Shown here: piece after piece, positions 32,871 through 34,944 of the stretch | Layout of the letters: each line of letters starts with the position of its first letter | Position numbering within the stretch: the first letter of the stretch is position 1 | Assembly: GCA_902464175.1 (NCBI GenBank) | Contig: CABQHZ010000005.1 | Coordinates: 1 to 34,944, forward strand | Reading direction: 5' to 3' | Origin: an uncultured Collinsella sp. | GTDB lineage: Bacteria; Actinomycetota; Coriobacteriia; Coriobacteriales; Coriobacteriaceae | DNA: 34,944 nt | Made by a program: the position numbers and the translations under genes | The notes under the pieces: model-generated | Told to the model about the DNA's origin: nothing | Database searches by the model: none | What the model saw: only the letters and a program-made list of their open reading frames with translations

Positions 32871-34160
32871 ATGGGGGAATTCGTGCCGCGGCCCAAAACG
32901 CTCGGAGGGGACATTCCATGCTTAGACAGTCCTGAGCTCGCACGAAAGCGCCAGAAGGCACTTTCGGCTCGTGCGGAACTGCGCGCGGAACGCCTCCTCC
33001 GAGCGGAGCCGAACCTCGAAACTACGGTCGAAACGCAGGCTGACGGAGCGCCGCTTTTCCACATAAGCGACCTGTCGGCGGGCTACGACAAGAAGGTCGT
33101 AGTCGAAGGCGTCGATCTGGAGGTTCGCACGGGCGACGTCGTGGCGCTCATCGGGCCGAACGGCTCGGGCAAGTCGACCATCTTGAAAACCATCACACGC
33201 CATCTGGCACCGCTTGCCGGCGCGGTCGAGCTCGACGGGCGGGAGATTTCCCGATGGAAGACGGCGGAGTTTGCAAGGAACCTTGCCGTTATGCTGACAG
33301 ATCGCCCCCGGACCGAGCTCTTCACCTGCCGCGATATCGTAGAGGCGGGAAGGCATCCCTACACCGGGCGAATGGGCACACTCTCGCCCGACGACAATAG
33401 TCGGGTCGACGAGGCCATGAAAACCGCACATGTGGAAGAGCTCGCCGAGCGCGACTTTATGCAGATAAGCGACGGGCAACGCCAGCGCGTCATGCTCGCA
33501 CGCGCCATCGCGCAGGATCCGCGTGTGCTCGTGCTCGACGAGCCCACGTCGTATCTCGATATCCGCTACCAGATCGACCTGCTGCGAATACTTCGCCACC
33601 TTGCGAAATCGCGGAATGTGGCTGTCATCATGTCCATCCACGAACTCGAGCTCGCGCAGAAAAGCGCCGACAAGGTGATTTGCGTGAAGGACGGCCGGGT
33701 CTTCCGCGCCGGCGCACCCGAGGACATATTCACGCGCGAGACGATTGGCGAGCTCTACGGCCTTCAACATGGCACCTTCAACGAGCGCTTCGGCAGCGTG
33801 GAAATTGGACGCCCGCACGGCGATGCGCACACGTTCGTCATCGCCGGCGCAGGTACGGGGTCGGCTGTGTTTCGCCAGCTCATCCGGCAGGGCAAGGCGT
33901 TCTACACGGGCGTTCTGCACGAAGGGGACATCGACTGCGAGCTCGCGCGCGACCTGGCGGCGGAATGCGTGGCCGAGCGCGCCTTCGAGCCGATCGGGGA
34001 TAGAACCATAGCCCGCGCCAAAGAGCTCCTCGTCCACTGCGCGCGCCTTATCGTGTGTCCCGCCGCCTTCGGCACCATAAACGCCCGCAACGCAGAGCTC
34101 GTCGAGTTCGCACGCTCGCACGGTATCGAGGTCATGCGAGCGTGCGAAGGCGCATCGTAG
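32871..34160 (+). CDS. ABC importer ATPase with extra N- and C-terminal regions
   Basis: The 429-residue protein powers the FecCD-type permease. The nucleotide-binding domain (about 62-300) has Walker A GPNGSGKST, a signature of the variant form ISDGQ (199-203), Walker B VLVLDEP (219-225) and switch His257. It carries a charged N-terminal extension of 60 residues (Arg/Ala/Leu-rich, perhaps helical) and a C-terminal domain of about 115 residues starting near 315 (HTFVIAGAGTGSAVFRQL, then GVLHEGDIDCELARDLAAE). I recall a comparable C-terminal domain in some archaeal BtuD-type ATPases, unverified. Its glycine-rich start and alternating pattern suggest a nucleotide- or ligand-binding alpha/beta fold. 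It directly follows the permease stop. Confidence 0.88.
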   Translation: MGEFVPRPKTLGGDIPCLDSPELARKRQKALSARAELRAERLLRAEPNLETTVETQADGAPLFHISDLSAGYDKKVVVEGVDLEVRTGDVVALIGPNGSGKSTILKTITRHLAPLAGAVELDGREISRWKTAEFARNLAVMLTDRPRTELFTCRDIVEAGRHPYTGRMGTLSPDDNSRVDEAMKTAHVEELAERDFMQISDGQRQRVMLARAIAQDPRVLVLDEPTSYLDIRYQIDLLRILRHLAKSRNVAVIMSIHELELAQKSADKVICVKDGRVFRAGAPEDIFTRETIGELYGLQHGTFNERFGSVEIGRPHGDAHTFVIAGAGTGSAVFRQLIRQGKAFYTGVLHEGDIDCELARDLAAECVAERAFEPIGDRTIARAKELLVHCARLIVCPAAFGTINARNAELVEFARSHGIEVMRACEGAS

Positions 34161-34162
34161 GA

Positions 34163-34200
34163 TTCCCAATTGGAGTGGGAAGGATAAACTGGACTTTCTT
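34163..34200 (+). terminator. Weak hairpin after the ABC ATPase gene
   Basis: TTCCCA (34163-34168) pairs with TGGGAA (34176-34181) just after the ATPase stop, with T-rich sequence (TTTCTTTT) starting only 14 nt later at 34195. It is a poor but only candidate terminator for the plus-strand operon. The TGGACTTTCTTTTAAGGATCC stretch next to it could alternatively be an IS3-type terminal repeat. Confidence 0.3.
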
Positions 34201-34204
34201 TTAA

Positions 34205-34441
34205 GGATCCTCAGGCTACAGCTCCTACGCCGGCGAGGTCTACAAGGCGCCGGAGAACCTCGTAAACAGGAATTTCCACGCCGACGAGCCCAACCTGCTG
34301 TGGCTCACCGACATCACCGAGTTCAGGCTCCCGGGCGGCGAGAAGGTCTACCTGAGCCCGGTCATCGACTGCTTCGGCGGGATGCTCGTCGCCTGATCGA
34401 TCGGGCTGCACCCCGACAAGCGCCTCGCGAACTCGAGCCTG
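34205..34441 (+). pseudogene. IS3-family OrfB transposase remnant
   Basis: The frame from 34205 reads GYSSYAGEVYKAPENLV, NRNFHADEPNLLWLTDITEF, KVYLSPVIDC, then MLVA, stop, SIGLHPDKRLANSSLR. The pattern RNFxADxPNxxWxTDITEF followed by KVYLSPVIDCFDG is the start of the integrase core (first catalytic Asp in TDITEF) of IS3-family OrfB proteins. TGA at 34394-34396 replaces an expected Trp codon, an expected Asp in CFDG is Gly, and both ends of the gene are missing. The fragment butts against the stop of the TetR gene, marking the right boundary of the island. Confidence 0.8.
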
Positions 34442-34444
34442 CGC

Positions 34445-34944
34445 CTAATCCAAGCGAGATTCCAGACTCGACAGGCCATTGAGAGTCAGGTCGTTGGCGA
34501 CCTCCGAGACGCGCTCGATAGGAACCGAGTCGTCAGACAGCGCCCATGTGCGATAGATTCCGATAATACCCGACAGCAAAAACGCCAGATAGTAGTCGAA
34601 CATCTCGTCCTTGAGACCGTGGGGCAGCAGATCGCGCTCGGCAATCTCGTGCTCGAGCGGCGCACGAAGACGAGCCATAAAATCATCGAGCGGAATGTTC
34701 TCGATCAGCTGACGATTGAGCACCAGGTTGTTGCACAGCGCCTCGTTAACGGTTTTAAAGAAGGTCGCCGCCGCGCCCAGGGCGCGCTCGTTGGTGTCAC
34801 CGTCCATGGAAGCAAGCGTTTTCTCGACCGAGTCGACAATCATCTCCACCACATCGACGGCAATGGCATCGAGCAAGCCATCAACCGTACCAAAGTGCAC
34901 GTAGAAGGTCTTACGATCGACATTTGCCTCACGCGCGATGGCAC
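34445..34944 (-). CDS. TetR-family transcriptional regulator, 5'-truncated by window edge
   Basis: The minus-strand frame is open to the right edge. It begins AIAREANVDRKTFYVHFGTVDGLL, the second half of a TetR helix-turn-helix, followed by an all-helical ligand-binding domain of about 140 residues ending at TAG 34445. The GTG codon at 34900 is inside the recognition helix region and is not the true start. The gene converges on the island and would have been the neighbour of the MacAB-type operon before the island entered, so it may control that exporter; this is inference. Codon use returns to that of the backbone. Confidence 0.88.
   Translation of the reverse strand, partial: AIAREANVDRKTFYVHFGTVDGLLDAIAVDVVEMIVDSVEKTLASMDGDTNERALGAAATFFKTVNEALCNNLVLNRQLIENIPLDDFMARLRAPLEHEIAERDLLPHGLKDEMFDYYLAFLLSGIIGIYRTWALSDDSVPIERVSEVANDLTLNGLSSLESRLD

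Larger units (their letters stand above)
11585..34441. mobile_element. Putative horizontally acquired cobalamin biosynthesis and uptake island
   Basis: Between two decayed transposase fragments lie 22 genes devoted to cobalamin synthesis and uptake. Their GC content and codon choice (heavy use of GCG, TCG, GCC and CGC) are visibly higher than in the backbone genes on either side. The flanking genes, a MacAB-type exporter and a TetR regulator, are a common natural pair, so the island may have separated them. No integrase, tRNA or attachment-site repeat is visible, so the mode of entry is unknown and transposase-mediated or homologous transfer remain inferences. Confidence 0.55.

Noticed and set aside
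11585..34441. Integrative conjugative element or prophage
   Set aside because: No integrase, relaxase, conjugation, replication or phage genes and no attachment-site repeats are visible; only transposase scars support mobility.
34445..34900. TetR-like gene starting at GTG 34900
   Set aside because: The frame is open to the window edge and the residues before 34900 complete the helix-turn-helix, so the gene is truncated by the window and does not start there.

Overview
The window looks like a chromosome segment of a high-GC Gram-positive gut actinobacterium of the class Coriobacteriia, most likely Collinsella or a close relative. This is inferred from the priA/gltX/metK/sdaA housekeeping block, the fused single-chain L-serine dehydratase, the absence of outer-membrane components and the overall codon use. 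No 16S or other marker gene is present, so the genus is a judgement.

Region 1 (1-11580) is backbone: the 5' part of priA and gltX on the minus strand, then metK, sdaA, an anchored L,D-transpeptidase, and a three-gene MacAB-type efflux operon on the plus strand. Its intergenic gaps are rich in structure: REP/BIME-like palindromes built on a TGGGACA/TGTCCCA core, a very long stem-loop before sdaA, clear intrinsic terminators, and a metK leader that could be a SAM-III/SAM-VI-like riboswitch.

Region 2 (about 11585-34441) is a cobalamin island of visibly higher GC. It is bracketed by decayed transposase fragments: an IS21-type piece on the left and an IS3-type piece on the right, each with an in-frame nonsense codon. 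Seventeen minus-strand genes (28133 down to 11706) overlap or abut almost without gaps. They encode the oxygen-independent corrin pathway and nucleotide-loop assembly: cbiF, cbiD, cbiL, cbiG, cbiH, cbiET fusion, cbiA, cobT, cobU, cobS, a CobU-like/phosphatase fusion, cbiB, cobD, cbiP, cobO, cbiC, cbiJ. Divergent from them, a sigma70-type promoter and a cobalamin riboswitch with a terminator precede a plus-strand operon. That operon encodes an exported lipoprotein form of the cobaltochelatase CbiK, a small lipoprotein, a lipoprotein that combines a related N-terminal domain with a FecB/BtuF-type binding domain, a FecCD permease, and an ABC ATPase with extra N- and C-terminal regions.

Region 3 (34445-34944) returns to backbone with the 3' part of a TetR-family regulator gene on the minus strand.

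How the genes work together: the minus-strand operon would convert cobalt-sirohydrochlorin to adenosylcobalamin using imported or separately made lower ligand. The plus-strand operon appears to supply cobalt, a tetrapyrrole or a corrinoid from outside. The strongest puzzle is that the only cobaltochelatase in the window carries a Tat-like lipoprotein signal, while its substrate is normally cytoplasmic. A well-placed internal GTG start with a strong ribosome binding site could make a second, cytosolic form of exactly the usual CbiK length.
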